A DNA stretch of 64,000 nt. Origin: Campylorhamphus procurvoides. Taxonomy: Eukaryota > Chordata > Aves > Passeriformes > Dendrocolaptidae. This document shows, one piece after another, positions 39,391 through 52,159 of this stretch; the first letter of the stretch is position 1, and each line of letters begins with the position of its first letter. Below the pieces are notes generated by a model, which saw only the letters and a program-made list of their open reading frames with translations, had not been told where the DNA came from and searched no databases. The position numbers and the translations under genes are program-made. The stretch is from positions 1,997,015 to 2,061,014 of the forward strand of contig WBMV01004981.1 in assembly GCA_013396655.1 (NCBI GenBank), given 5' to 3'.

Positions 39391-42300
39391 TAATAATTAA
39401 TAGTCCAGGCCAAACCAATGTGAAGCCAGTCTAATATTTTAATAGTGACACAGAATTATGCACTCTCATGCCAGCTCGAGCTTCTTGCTGTACCACATTG
39501 GGTCATGCCATTTCTTTGTACTTGGAAACTATATAACAGTGTTGGTAATGTCTGATAATGAAAAGTTTCAATCTCAGGTACCATTAAAATTATACAACAC
39601 ATTCAAAGGCTCTGGGACTTCTGATTTTAGACCTTTGGACATGTTGTATCTCTTCCATGTGACACTGAGGTGGACTGCACCAGGAAACTGCCCCTTCTGT
39701 GTTCTTCCTTGTGGAAACTTTCCAAATACCTTATGTGATATTTCTACTTATTTTCCTGGTCTATCACTTAGCCACTATGGTAACATTCACCTCAAATACT
39801 TAATGTAACCGTTACTCAGATTACTCAGTTTTCACTGACACCAAAAAACACAGATAGGAATGAGCTGCTGGTACAGTGCTTCTTGTAAGTTGTCCCTTAT
39901 CAGCAGCTTGAGTAGATGGATAGTGATTTTGAGTTCTTTCTTCAAAGCAGTAAGACTTCCTGATTCCAGGAAGGAAAAAGAGAATTCTGGTAAAAGACAG
40001 GAGTTCTCAGGTTTGCCTTCAAGCCATTATTTCTGAGTTGCATTTATTCTGTTATCCTGTCTAGCATGAGGCCTCCATGACCGTCTTGGAGCCAAATAAC
40101 TTGCACCAACTCAGCATTACCAGGAGTCCTTTCCTTCATCCTGTTAAGCAGAGGGAAGAGGGTCAGCATCCTCAGCCAGCTGCCACTCCAGAGCAGTTAA
40201 TGGCTGATGTTCCTTGCCTTATTGAGGGAGCCCATGGACCTTGTCACGTTTCTTCCAGTTACATATTTGTTCCTTTGGTCCAGACAAGCTGGTGAATGTA
40301 CACAGGTACAAAATGTAAACTTCAGGGGATGGATGTCCTTCAGGTTGAAATGAACCTTATTTTATGTAAGTGAGGAAGACTGGAAGACTTTAACTCCAAC
40401 TGAAATAGCAAGCTGTTGATTTTACCAACTCAAGAGATGATGCCTTATCTAACATGGAACTTGTACATATCTGAGGAAGCAGGAAGAGGAGTGGCAAGAC
40501 TCCCTCGTGAATAAATGAGAAGTAATGAAATTATGGAGACAGGAGGAGGCATAAATACATTTCAAGGGGCGTAATTCTGTCTGAACCCCCCAGGAGAGCG
40601 CAAAAAGGGCCAGTGAAAGGGAAGACATGCTGCTAAGAGTGGTCTCTCTGTAGTTAGGACTGTTCCTTAGGATAGGGCATACAAAAAATCTCATAGTCTG
40701 TGTCGAAGTCACCTGGACAAAAGGAAAAGAAAGATTTCAGTTTTGATCTTGATGTAGGTAGGCTAAATCCTTTATCCTTTAGTTCTTCACTTTTGCTTCT
40801 TACAGCTTTTTGTAGCTCCATTAGCTGCTTTGGATGTGCTGAATTACTTACTTTGAATAAAGATGGATTTCTGTAGAACTAGCTGAAAACAAAGCAACTT
40901 TCCTGATCAAAATATATAGAAAAATTGCAATGTGACAAGAGTCATGCTTATCCACCTCATTTTTCAAAGTGGATGGAAAAGATACCACCTTCATAGAAGC
41001 CATATGCCCAGAGCCAGGACAGGAAGAAATGAATTCCAGTTGCAAATAATCACAGGAGAAGCTACTGACTGAACTTTCAACTCCTCACAACTTCATCCAG
41101 AGAAAAAGGTCTGTTTCACCAGTTTCTGTCTGAAAACAGATTAATAGTCCAGAGACAAATATGTATTAGAATATAAGTGTGAGTATGTAAGATGGTTTTG
41201 GGGCACCTGGTGTGTTCTTACTGAAGTGAAAATAAAATGTCTTCTGATGAAACTGGGCAGATCCACCCAAGGCTGCTTTAGAATTAAGAACAGTGCAATT
41301 ACGAAGAGATAGAGCTCATCAACTTCATTTCACATATTTGCACAACTGTGTTCTTTTTGACCCTGATTACTGTGTTTTACCAGCATAAGTGCTTTGAATA
41401 TATTAGTTTGGGTCAGACCTGCCTTGAGCTTCTGCATCCTGTAGTGTCTTACTTGATGTGGATGTGCCTTCAGCAGCTTTAGAGAAGTTTGATATAAATT
41501 CTGTAAATATAGCTAATTTTTCAACAATTCACAAAACATAATCTGCAAATTTAAAATGAATTGTTATAACTTACAATCCATGTTTTCATTAATGAGGGTA
41601 TTTACAGCAATCTCTCTGTTTTGGGTTTGGGCATAAATCTCAGGCTCATCTGTTCATCTTTTTGAACCAGCACACTAAGGTCTGAAAGTAATTTTTTATG
41701 TCACAATTAAGCTTGCTTTAGAGAATCTTTTAAAACTTTTCTGTAAGGTTTGTATTAATATGTACAATTTTTCTCTTGCACTGTCCTTGTTAGAGACTTG
41801 TTGAGTAGGTGGACTCTGGATGTAGTCTGGCAGGGAATTTCATGTTTCAGCTCCAGAGTAACATGACACTAGTCAAACCACAAGCAAACAGGAAAGCAGG
41901 TCTTTCAAAATTATGCAAACATGGATGTACTGCTTAGAAACATGCTGAACCTACCATATTTCAAGCCTGAACTAGTTTCCTGAAAGGTGCAAGATACTAC
42001 TCAGGTTCAGGACTTACTCATTTTGTTCTGTGTCTGAATGCTACTGTATAAGCAGACTGGCAGATCTGTGATCTTCATGTAATTTGAAATGCTAACTAAT
42101 GTCCTGTTCAGTTGGTGTCATTTTTCAGTGTTCTTTGGTGCCTTAAACTTTCTATTAATGATGAATGTAGCAGTTCCAGGTATGATAAACTGTCTCAGTA
42201 TAGTTACACTTTGGGACTGGGGAGAAATATTGGTGAGAAGGGCAGCACTGTCATGCTGTCTTACATTGACAGCATAAGTCCTTGCATAAACTTGGAGTAT

Positions 42301-45300
42301 ATTTTAATTATAAAGCATTATTCCACTATTGTTTTCTGACAAAGTTGAGCACTGGATGCAACTCCTGTCATATTATGTGACCATGAACCAAGGGCTTTCA
42401 GCTTTCTCTTGGTATAATTTGAATTAATTCTTCTCCTTTCTTCTTAGGAGGAGATTATATTAGATGAGCTTTTTTTTTTCCAAGTTCTGAAGGTCCAAAT
42501 AGTAGAGGATTAGAAAGAATAGGAAGTGGTTTCTAGTGCTTGTTGGCACGTTTTATCTTTCCATTGTGATTCAATTAAGCTTAAAACAACTCTGATTACT
42601 GCCCTGTTTGACACTATCAAAGAACTAGGGGTTGTTTTAAAATTTAGCAACCATACTGTGATTCTAAACACCCCTTTTGGGGGAGAAAAACCCCAAAACA
42701 AAACCAAAATAATCATTACACTGGTGTTTTAGAGGGTTTTTTTCAGAGGATATATTCAGTATATACTTGCCATGTTGATTTGCTCTGTGTTGAGGAGCTT
42801 CATGCTGAGAGGAGAGATTATATTGGGAGCATCACACATGTGTGGTTATGACAGCTGGCAGGAGAGCTCAGGCACTGCGGAGAGGGCAGGAATGTCCACA
42901 GAACTGCTGCCGAAAAAGATTAGTGGGTAATATCCTAATTTCTTCCAAATGAAGGGTAAATCTTAAAGGTTATGCAAGGGTGCCTGAGGTCAGTGCAGTC
43001 AAAAATATCCTGTCCCTGTGTTTTGCCAACTCTTATTCCCTGTCAGTCCAGGTAAGAAAGTTGTCTCTTTTTAAAGGCAGTGTAGGTGCAGTTTTTTCAA
43101 CTACTGGGGTAACAGCATTTAGATAAGCTGTATTCTGAATGTGATTTTCTGCTTCCTTCTCTTCAAGCAATAACACAGGCAGTGAGGGTTTTGGTACATT
43201 CTACCTTCATTCTGTGGTGTAATTGGATGGTGAGAAGTTTGAGAGGAAGCAAGCGTGCTGAAGCAAGAATCTTCTACTGACCTTTTACTGGGGCTGACAG
43301 AACCTGTTGGGAGGGCGTGAAGAAATAACTTTATGACACATTTGGCTTTCGCATTGTTTACTTCTAAACAGCTTCCCATTTCCATGCAATTTCCAAGCTG
43401 AACCTACTTGATATTGACAGGTAATATTTTAATGGATAGATTGATTGGACTGGCAGAATGAATTAGCCATCAGCTTGACAACCATATAGCATTATGTTGT
43501 GTATCTGTTTACTCAGCACTGGGTGAAATGCAAGAGTCTATTGAAAATCAGATTTCCATGCTGCTTTGTCAAAGCAAATTTAATCACAGCTAGAACATGT
43601 GGCATCCATCATTTCCACTTCAGAAGGCATCAGCAGCCACAGATCAGCAACAACAAGCAGTGCTGCCACTGCTGTCTTTGACTCACATGGAAAATTAAAT
43701 TTTAGCATAGATTTTTGATAAATGATGCAGTTTTGCCCATCAGACATGATTACTTAAGTGTTCTCTATTAAAGTAATCCCCAATAGCTTTTTATCTAGAA
43801 GCAAGGTGTTACTCCATTTGGCTTTGAGTAACTCCTGATGTGGGTAGGCTTTTGGATATTGCCTTTGCAGATTAGACACTACTTTCCATTTGTTGTTCTT
43901 CGAAATCTCAGATTTGCCTGACTGCCTATTTTTACCTGCATTTTAATGGCCAGCTCCACTACCTAATGCAATTTATTCTGTGTTTTTCTCTGAAATTTCA
44001 GAATAATGTGTCTCTTTCTACCCTCATGAATACCAGGGTAGCAAATTGTATTGTAAGAACTCTCAAGGTAATTCGAGGAATAAAACAATACAGAGAATGT
44101 GGAAAGTTGCAAACAGTTGCTTTGTTCATGCTTCAAGTGAAGTAGTGAGCATTTAAAATGTTCACGTTAATAAGTCTTGATAAACCTTGTAAATACTAAT
44201 TCTGCATATTTTACTTTAAAAAGTTTTCAGCTCCTTTAGTTTATCACAAAAACTGAAACTATCCCATTTTAAAAGCTAATTAATACTTCTTTTGGAGGAG
44301 ATCTTTTTTAACGATTTCTGCTTCCATTTAGAACGGCCAAGCCTTTGTTTTGTAACACCACCGTCTATTCTTATTATTCTTGTTCAGTTTTAATCTGATG
44401 TGTTAATGCCTCCATAGCTGTGAGCCCAAAGCCTTTTTCTTTCAGACATGAAGATAACAGTGCAATTTTTCTAATTCCTGCTAAGTGAGCTCTGATTCTT
44501 TAGGATAGTCTCCTGTCTTGTGCTGGCTCTTCTAATGTCCTCAAAATTTATGTCATTAACTGAAAGGAGCTCATAGTCACTAATAGGTCTTCTGAAAATT
44601 GCTTTACATTTTCAGCACTGCTCAAAAATATCTTGCTGGTAGGCTACATGAATTGAATTAATAATGCTTCTTGTGTTTCTACTTTTTCTCAGTATATTCA
44701 GCTATTTATAAATATTTTGTACTTACAGTAAGATTCCAAAATTGCTTTCCTTTATAGTGTTATTATAGTGGTATCAATATTTTGAATCAGATTCCTGAAT
44801 ATGCTTTTTTGCCTCTTTCCTTGAAAGAAGCTGTTTCATTTACAAACCCAGTGATAAAAAATTTATAGGTATATAGTGATAACCTATAGATGCTGATTAC
44901 AATGTAACCTTTTTTCCCATTGATCTAAAGCAATATCTTAATTAAAACATATGGCAAATCTTACTTCATGTATCTTAGGAGTTCAGATTTGGCGTGTTGG
45001 TCTGAACTAATTGGTTAATTCATCTGAGCCGATTTGCTTACTTACAGTCAAAGAGGAGAAATACTTACTCTGAGGGATGAGTCACCATTCTAAAACAGGC
45101 ACCTAGAAGAGGCCAGGTAAGTCACCTTGTGGAGGTGTTATTCTCTCTTGACTGTCAAAGGTGCCAGGGATGAGTAGTGTCACCTGGGAATGTTAAGCGA
45201 TAAGGAGAAGTCAAGGAGGAAACCTGCCGAACAAGCACTGCCTCTTTGATATATACCACAATGTAGACACACTGCCAGGGCTGCTGGCACAGGACAGATG

Positions 45301-48300
45301 TGCTGCACACCTGCTGCTGGGAAAGCTGTAAGAAGTATGGGGTGATGCTAGTTCTGCAGTTGGTACTGACGCTGCACGAATGCTGCACAAGTGAAATGTG
45401 TTCATAAAGACCTATGCGCCGTAACTTGTCCCTTGCTCTCCCAGGGAGTTGCCCGCCAGATGTACTCTCAATTTTCTGTTATCTGCACTTGGACATCTGT
45501 ATCAGGGATACTTGTACAGAATGACAGCTGAATACATACAAGAACTAATCAATCCCTAAGGGTGAAACAGTTTTGTCTCTGTCAAACTGGTTTATTTCTG
45601 TTTTTCTTAGAAAAATATGAAGCTGATGAAGTATAGCTTACCTTTCAACACCAAGAGATGTTTCTTCCCAAAGGCTGCGAGATGTTCAAGATTTATGACT
45701 TTTCTCCTGTCTGATATGCTGGTCTGCGTGATTGATGATGAACCTGTTCCTATGCTAGCTATCAGATTGTCCTTTTCAGACCAGAGTTTCTCATGTTAAT
45801 AGTCAGTGCAATTCATAATTACTTGTCACTGGGCCTGTTATCTGAGTGGATGGATATGCATCCACTGGGCAGCAGGTCTTGCATGTTGATCCACTTTCTT
45901 CTATGTAGATCTTATAACTTAAAAGTACTTTCAGAGTGATAATAATTCAAAATTTTGAGACCTGAATTCCGACACCTAAATCAGCTGTGGTGAAGGTTAG
46001 CTGGGTTGTTCTCTGATCATAAATAACAGGTGAAGCACAGACTGGGGTAACCAAACACAATATGACTTTCTGTCCCCTTGCAATAGTTCCCACCTGCAGC
46101 TGACCTAGGTTGTGAGCCTGCTGATCTTGCCAGCTTGAAAATTCATTGGTTTGTCTATCAGCATATGCTTGAATTGAGCGCTAGGCTGCTGCTTTGGGAA
46201 AGACTAGTGAGGAGAAACTGCCCATTATATGTATTACCTTACTTCATGCCAGCAGAGTATTTCACTGGATTTTCAGAAAAAGGCTGTTCTTGGATGCTGA
46301 AGTAACTTGTTACTGCAATCTGTGAACCTCCATCCAAGCAATACTAACTCCAATTTGTCTGGAATGGTAAGGGACCTGTGTGCGTGGAGTTGCTGCATAT
46401 TGGCTTTACTGAGAACAGGCATGTATGGGTCTTTTGCTTTGATGTGACAGAAAATATTTATTGGTTTGCATACTTCACTTATTTCCATTTCTGAGACCAG
46501 CCTAATTAGAATTGTCCGGAGTAAAAAGGTGAGTTGAGGCAGAAAATTCATTTGATTGCAGCCATCCAGTCTAGCAAAGAAGTAATAGTGCCGCTTCAAA
46601 TTTTTGAATAATGTAATAAAATAAAGAGAATGTAGCTGAATTGTATTTATAAATAACTTTATTCTAGCTTATTTTAGAACAAATAGCATTTTCTTACATT
46701 TTTATTGTGAAATTTCCAGCCTTTTTTTTATACTGTGGGATCCCAAACTATTAAATTCATGAAACTAAAGTTTCATGGCGGATTTATTAATCTGACTATA
46801 AAATAGAAAGTGATATTTTAGATTTGGTAACTGCCTTATATGTAGGACAGAAAAGAGAGGCATGGGCTTAGTGTTTTGAACTAAGTGAAAATTTTTTTCT
46901 TCCCTTTATGTCTTTTTATTGAGGAAAGAAACTTGTAGCCAGTTGAACGTGACCTTGTTTAGGATATTACTCCACTCTACTGAATCAAAGGTTTTTTCAG
47001 CATTTTATGAAGCTTTCTCTAATCACATGGCCTCAATCATTTCAATAGTAATGTAACAGTTTCCTATGCCTCTTGCTCTGCTATGAATGCATCCATCAGG
47101 TTTTAAATTATATGCAGTTTTTTTACAGCAGTTTAACAAGGGAGGAGTAATGCATGAAGCAGCAGTAAATATTTACAAGCCAATGCTTGTCAATTATCAC
47201 TTGGCTAAATGCATTTTAAAGACTAGGACATCCTGATTTGCTCCAGTTACAATCTCGTAATAGTGGCAAATGCAATTTAGAGCATATAGTTGTGGAAGAA
47301 AAGATGCTAGGGAAATCTAGGGCGATGGAGATCTGGGGAAGTAACTGCTTGATCGCTCATGGAAGCCTGTGTTTTTAAAAAAGAAAGATGTTGCTTTCTC
47401 TGTCAGTTTTTCTTCTTGTCAGTGTGAGACAAAAGTGGAAAACCTTAATGAAAGCACAAATGTATTGTAGAGGAGAGGACCAAAGCTTTTAATATAACTG
47501 GTGACCTAAATGTAGCATGACCTGTGTTATCATTGGTCTCTAAAGAAAAAAAAATATCTCTTCAATTTCTGTTTGGGTAATTAGAGACCCTTTGACTTCA
47601 AAAGTGTGGGCTTTGGTTGTTTCCTCTCATGTCAGTGATCCCTGAGTGCAAAGGGCGCATTTCAGAGTCATCTTCACTTGTACTGGAGTCTCCTCAGGGA
47701 ACTCCAGAGGAAAGAGAACAAAGTCTTAATCACCAAGATACGTGACATGTGCCATGATTTAGAAGGTTAATTCAGTCAAAATCAGCTTCCAAATAATCCT
47801 TTCTTTGTGATTAATTTGAAGGAAAAGGTCCTGAACTTCCCTCTGTTCCCAACAAACTTGTGTGTGACGACTCTGGTACTGTACATGGTGTTCTGCTGCT
47901 GCCTTTAAGTTATCTCTGTATTTCCCAGAGAAGTTCATATCTACAGTTTCTCCTCAGTTACAGCATATCATTCAGACACTACCTACTTGATTTTTTTCCC
48001 CTCTTTTGCTGAACACAGGAAGTCACAGAGGTTTCCTTGAAATCCTCCTTACTGGGTCCCTGTACATGAGGTCACTTGAGTAAGTAAGTTCTGTGAAATA
48101 TCTCATCAGAAACCATCAGCCTAGTCAGACCTAGTATGCTGTGATCATGCAAATCACAGGGAAGGCGTCTTCATGTTCCAGGTGCTGCTATTTCTTATCT
48201 CATACAGACGGTATCTGCACTTTTCAAGGGCAGTCAATTAGTCAGATTTGAGCCCTGTTTCCCTACACAGTCATTGGAAACTATAATAATTTTCTGAGAA

Positions 48301-50829
48301 GGGAAGCTATGGAATGGGACCAAATTGAACTGAACAGTTTCACTGTTTTCTGCACTGTTCTGTGTTAAGGTCAGCAACTTCCCCAGGAATTTCTAGACTG
48401 AAGAGAGGTTAATTTCTATCTCTCTTGTTCTCCAAGAATGTTGATATGTCCATATGCATGCTTACGCAGTAGCTTGCTCTGGCAAGGTCACAGAATGGCA
48501 CAGTTCATTTTTGGGAGATCCTAAATGTGAATCTGGCAAAACAAGGTCTTCTCCAGATGAAGACTTGTTCCTGGTTTCCTCATTTGCACTGTGAATAGAG
48601 CTTTCAGTCAGACCGCTGAGGTAGATCTGCAGTAGATCTTTATCCTATAATAAGCTCCCTGAAGGAGACAAAAAGCTTTTGAACTCAAGACAGATTTTAT
48701 CTGAGTCAAAGCTAGAATAAGTAACTTCTTAAATCCAGAAAACCCCGAGTAGGTAAGATGGAATGTAAAGAAAGTATAGAGCATTTTTGTTGATTTAAAA
48801 AATCTGCTACCCACTGTGTCTGTTCAAAAGGTGTGTGCTTCTAGGCAGTTTAATGGCTCTAAATAGCAGCAAAGCTGCACTGACTCCTCTGATACTGAGC
48901 GATTTGCCTTCCAGCTAACTCAGTGAGCTCTGGGTGTTTGCTGCTGGCTCTGGGCAGTCTCTATGTGAAGCTGCAGCATCCCCAGCCTGAGCTGTGACTT
49001 GCCTCCCTGCAGGCATTGCAGTCTCCAACGTAGGTCGTTCTTGCTATGCTCAGTAGTTCTTCAGAAGAAAGGTGGTCTCTCTTCCTTCCCTCTCCTTTGA
49101 TGTTTTGTTTGTTTGTTTGGGTTTTTTCTGTTTGTTTTTTGGGGTTTTTTGGAACATCACATGCTTGTGAAAAAATATAAGCAAGCATATATATGTGTGA
49201 GCTTTCCTCTCAAGTCATGATGCAATTCTGTCATAAGAAAACTGTTGTGTTTTACTAGAAACCGTATTTTAGGGGTCAAATTCTGAGCCTTCTGAGGCAC
49301 TATTATACAGAGATGGTGTCTAAATTGCTGACATCAAATCTATAAACTCTCCATTTAATTAGAATATTCCTTATTTTCCTTAAACACAGTATTCACTATT
49401 GCCATAGGTTGTCTCAGTACCCTTAGTTCATTCTGTAGGCTGAATGGGTATAAAGTAGACCAATTTTAGCTAAAGAATTTCCAAACAAATAACTCTTCTT
49501 CTGATTATACACTCCCTTTGTTAAAGCTTCTCTAGGCTACTCCTGCAGTTGGTTGAGAAACTTCAGTGGCAGGGATCTGCAGAGAACCTACCTGATAGTT
49601 TACTTTTAACTTCCAAAAAACATTGCTGCATTGCTGTGGGTGATGAAGGCGTGAATGATGTTCTCGTGGTATCGGTCTTTATGCTGTTTGTCATTTGGAA
49701 ACTCGTGGAATCAAGAGTTAAGCACATGCATCATATGCACAAGAAAGCAATGAGTCATGTTTAACAGCCTCAAAAAGTGTGTGCAAAATTGATACTTGGA
49801 TAGAGCTACAGATACTGGTGAAGGCAGCAGACTAACTGTGTCATTGAGGAAGAGTGTGCATGTGTGCCTGTACACATAAAATTGCTGCCTTGGTGTACAG
49901 TGCTAGTGATAGATAGCTTAGTGAAATGAACTATTGGTCTTTGAAAAGGCAAGGAAAAAGGAAATGGAAAAAGGGAGTCTAGATGAAAAACTGCTTGTCA
50001 CATCTTGCAAAAATGATTGATGGTTCAAAAGGAATCTCACCTTCAATGAATGAATATCAAAACACATAAATTTGAAACAAATAAAATGTTGTGACTTCAA
50101 TGTTGCTTTCTTTTTCCTTGATTTCTCTGTTTTCTTTAGTCTCTCACTTCCCAGACACCCACCCCCCGGCCCCCATCCCTGTCTTGTGATTCCCTGTTTG
50201 CTTTTCTTCCCTGTCAGCAGTTATTCTTTATCATTTTTCTGTTATTCATGGGTAACCAATATTGATGTTCTTCTTTCCTTTCTACCTGTTCTGCTTCTGG
50301 TTTGTTCTTCTGCTTGTTCTTTTGACAACCAGAGAAATCTTCCTTCCCCCATCTCTTGTGGCCCACATGCTCTTTGGAGACTCTCTTTACTCTGCCATCC
50401 TTCTCTGTTATTGAAGGGGTATGTGCTGGAGCACTGATCTCGAGGGCAGTCACATTGGCTCCCACAGTGCCAGCCATTTCAGACCATGTAGGTTGAAGGA
50501 AGGCTGGCAATTTGCAAGACTCTCACCAATTGCTCCTTCTGTTCTTCCATGAAGGCAATGTTTTGGAAACCCTGTGATGATGATCCCTTTTGTGTTGCAT
50601 TGCCAAGAGCACCAGGTCATATGGATTTCTGTAGTACTTACATCTCTGCCTGTTGGAGCTGTGAAAAATTTAAATCTTCAGTGAGGATGATGGCATGACC
50701 TGGAATGTGACCTGCTAGCTGGGTATTATTCAATGAGGCCTGAAACTACAGCTATTAACTTGTCATTAGTAATTATAGAACTGCAGGAGCTTTTGAGTGG
50801 GTAGTAGATTAAAAATTAAAATGTAGATT
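39391..50829. other. Long non-coding stretch, no gene seen
   Basis: About 11 kb of AT-rich DNA without a supportable exon or named repeat. The largest open frames (116 codons at 39,458-39,808 and 121 codons at 50,072-50,437) lack domains and splice support, and the second is pyrimidine-rich. A T/G-rich tract lies at 49,101-49,152. A CCAG|GTAAGT-like donor at 45,117 has no matching acceptor and open exon. Confidence 0.5.
49101..49152. repeat. T/G-rich low-complexity tract
   Basis: T runs of 3-6 broken by G or GGG, almost free of A and C on the plus strand. It begins with GTTT units and ends with GGGGTTTTTTGG. Confidence 0.8.
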
Positions 50830-51385
50830 TGTCCGGGTTTCAGCTGGGATGGAGTTAAATTTCTTCCAAGTAGTTGCTACAGTGCTGTGGTTTGGATTTA
50901 GCATGAAAATTATGTTGATAACTCACTGATGTTTTAGTTGTGCCTAAGTAGTGCTTACCCTTGGCCAAAGACTTTTCAGTTTTCCATTCTCTGCCAGTGA
51001 GGAAGTGTACAAGAAGCTATGATGGAGCATGGCTGGGACAGCTGATCCGAACTAGCCAAAGGGCTATTCCTTACTGTAGAATATCATGCCCAGTATAAAA
51101 ACTGAGGGGAGTTGACTGGGAGTGGCTGATTGCTGCTTGGGGACAGGCTTGGCATCAGTGAGTGAGTGGTGAGCAACTGTATTGCACATTGCTTGTTTCG
51201 CTTGGGTTTATTTCTCTTTTTTTTATAATTTCCCTTTTCTTTCTATTATTATATTTTATTTTATTTCAATTATTAAACTGTTCTTATCTTTTTTTCTGGT
51301 TCTCCTCCCTGTCCCTTGATGAGTGTGTAAGGTATGAGCAAGTATCTGTGTGGTTCTTAGTTTCTAACTGAGTTAAACCAAGTCA
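50830..51385 (+). mobile_element. 5' LTR of the ERVL element
   Basis: About 556 bases starting TGTCCGGGTTTCAGCTGGGATGG and ending GTTAAACCAAGTCA, a decayed form of the usual ...ACA end. Internal promoter-like parts are visible: a TATA-type box TATAAAAA at 51,094-51,101 and an ATTAAA polyadenylation-type signal at 51,272-51,277, just before ACTGTTCTTATC. LTRs like this can act as promoters for nearby genes, but nothing here shows that it does. Confidence 0.88.
51094..51101 (+). promoter_or_regulatory. TATA-like box in the 5' LTR
   Basis: TATAAAAA follows GCCCAG within the LTR and is placed as expected for the U3 core promoter of a retrovirus. Activity today is unknown. Confidence 0.6.
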
Positions 51386-51392
51386 GTCATTT

Positions 51393-51410
51393 TGGTGCCC
51401 AACGTGGGGC
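51393..51410 (+). other. Retroviral primer binding site
   Basis: TGGTGCCCAACGTGGGGC lies a few bases after the LTR end. It resembles the 18 bases complementary to the 3' end of tRNA-Lys(1,2), as I recall them, with one mismatch in the TGGCGCCC part. It confirms the left LTR boundary and the orientation. Confidence 0.7.
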
Positions 51411-52159
51411 TCAGGGGGTTGTGTTGACAACAAATCCACATAGAACATGTTAGAACAAATTTGTTATAAGCATTCATTGTATTTAATAGTTACTGGTCAA
51501 AATTATTTCTTTACTTTCAAAGTTCATGTGACATTATGTAATACTCACTTGCAGTATGTGTTGTGTTTTTTAACACTTGTGGGAACTGGACTAAGGTTAT
51601 CATGTTGCTGTAGTCTGTAAACTGGCTTATGATAGGATAGAATTATTAGTCGTGAAACTAAACTGGCATTTGTACCCAGCATTGCTGTCATACCCATATT
51701 CCAAGGGCCATCTATTGGAAACTATTAATAATTTTTATTTTTTAACCTTTTACCTTTTCTCCTCCTAGGCCCAAATCACAGTAGAGATATCTCTGTTTAT
51801 CTTCTCCCTCTCCTCTAGGCTAATAGCAATAGCTCTTCAGAATTCTGAATATCCTTGGGATGTTCAAACTAGCATGTTCCTATCGCTGTGTCTTCTGACT
51901 GTTTTCCAGGTCTTATTTGAGGTTAAGAGTACCCCCAAGACATCTGCTCCAAGGCTGGATAATTAGGAGTGTCCAGGGTGCATGGGATAGTAAGGCCAAG
52001 TACCTAGGAAAATGTGCATATCTACTGTTATGGAACTTCACCTGTGAATAAGTGCAGAACCCAGAAAAACTAGAATGTTTAGGAAAAGTATGCTTGTCTC
52101 TCTAACACTTCCAAAGACACAGAAATGACTGTAACATGACAAGCCCTATTCAATATTTT
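51411..52159 (+). other. ERVL leader / degraded gag-side region
   Basis: Sequence between the primer binding site and the first recognisable viral coding remnant. Every frame is broken and I see no surviving gag motif. Much of gag must be deleted, because the distance to protease/polymerase is far shorter than in a full element. Part of this interval could instead be a secondary insertion that I cannot identify. Confidence 0.45.

Noticed and set aside
42510..42732. Open frames of 68 codons on both strands over the same interval
   Set aside because: Mirror-image open frames arise when few stop words occur on either strand. Neither peptide shows domain features.
45100..45130. Splice-donor-like GGCCAG|GTAAGT
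   Set aside because: No open upstream exon with an acceptor could be paired with it.
50072..50437. 121-codon plus-strand open frame with an overlapping 98-codon frame on the other strand
   Set aside because: The DNA is pyrimidine-rich, which alone gives a hydrophobic, Ser/Pro/Leu-rich peptide. No domain, no splice context and no signal beyond composition.
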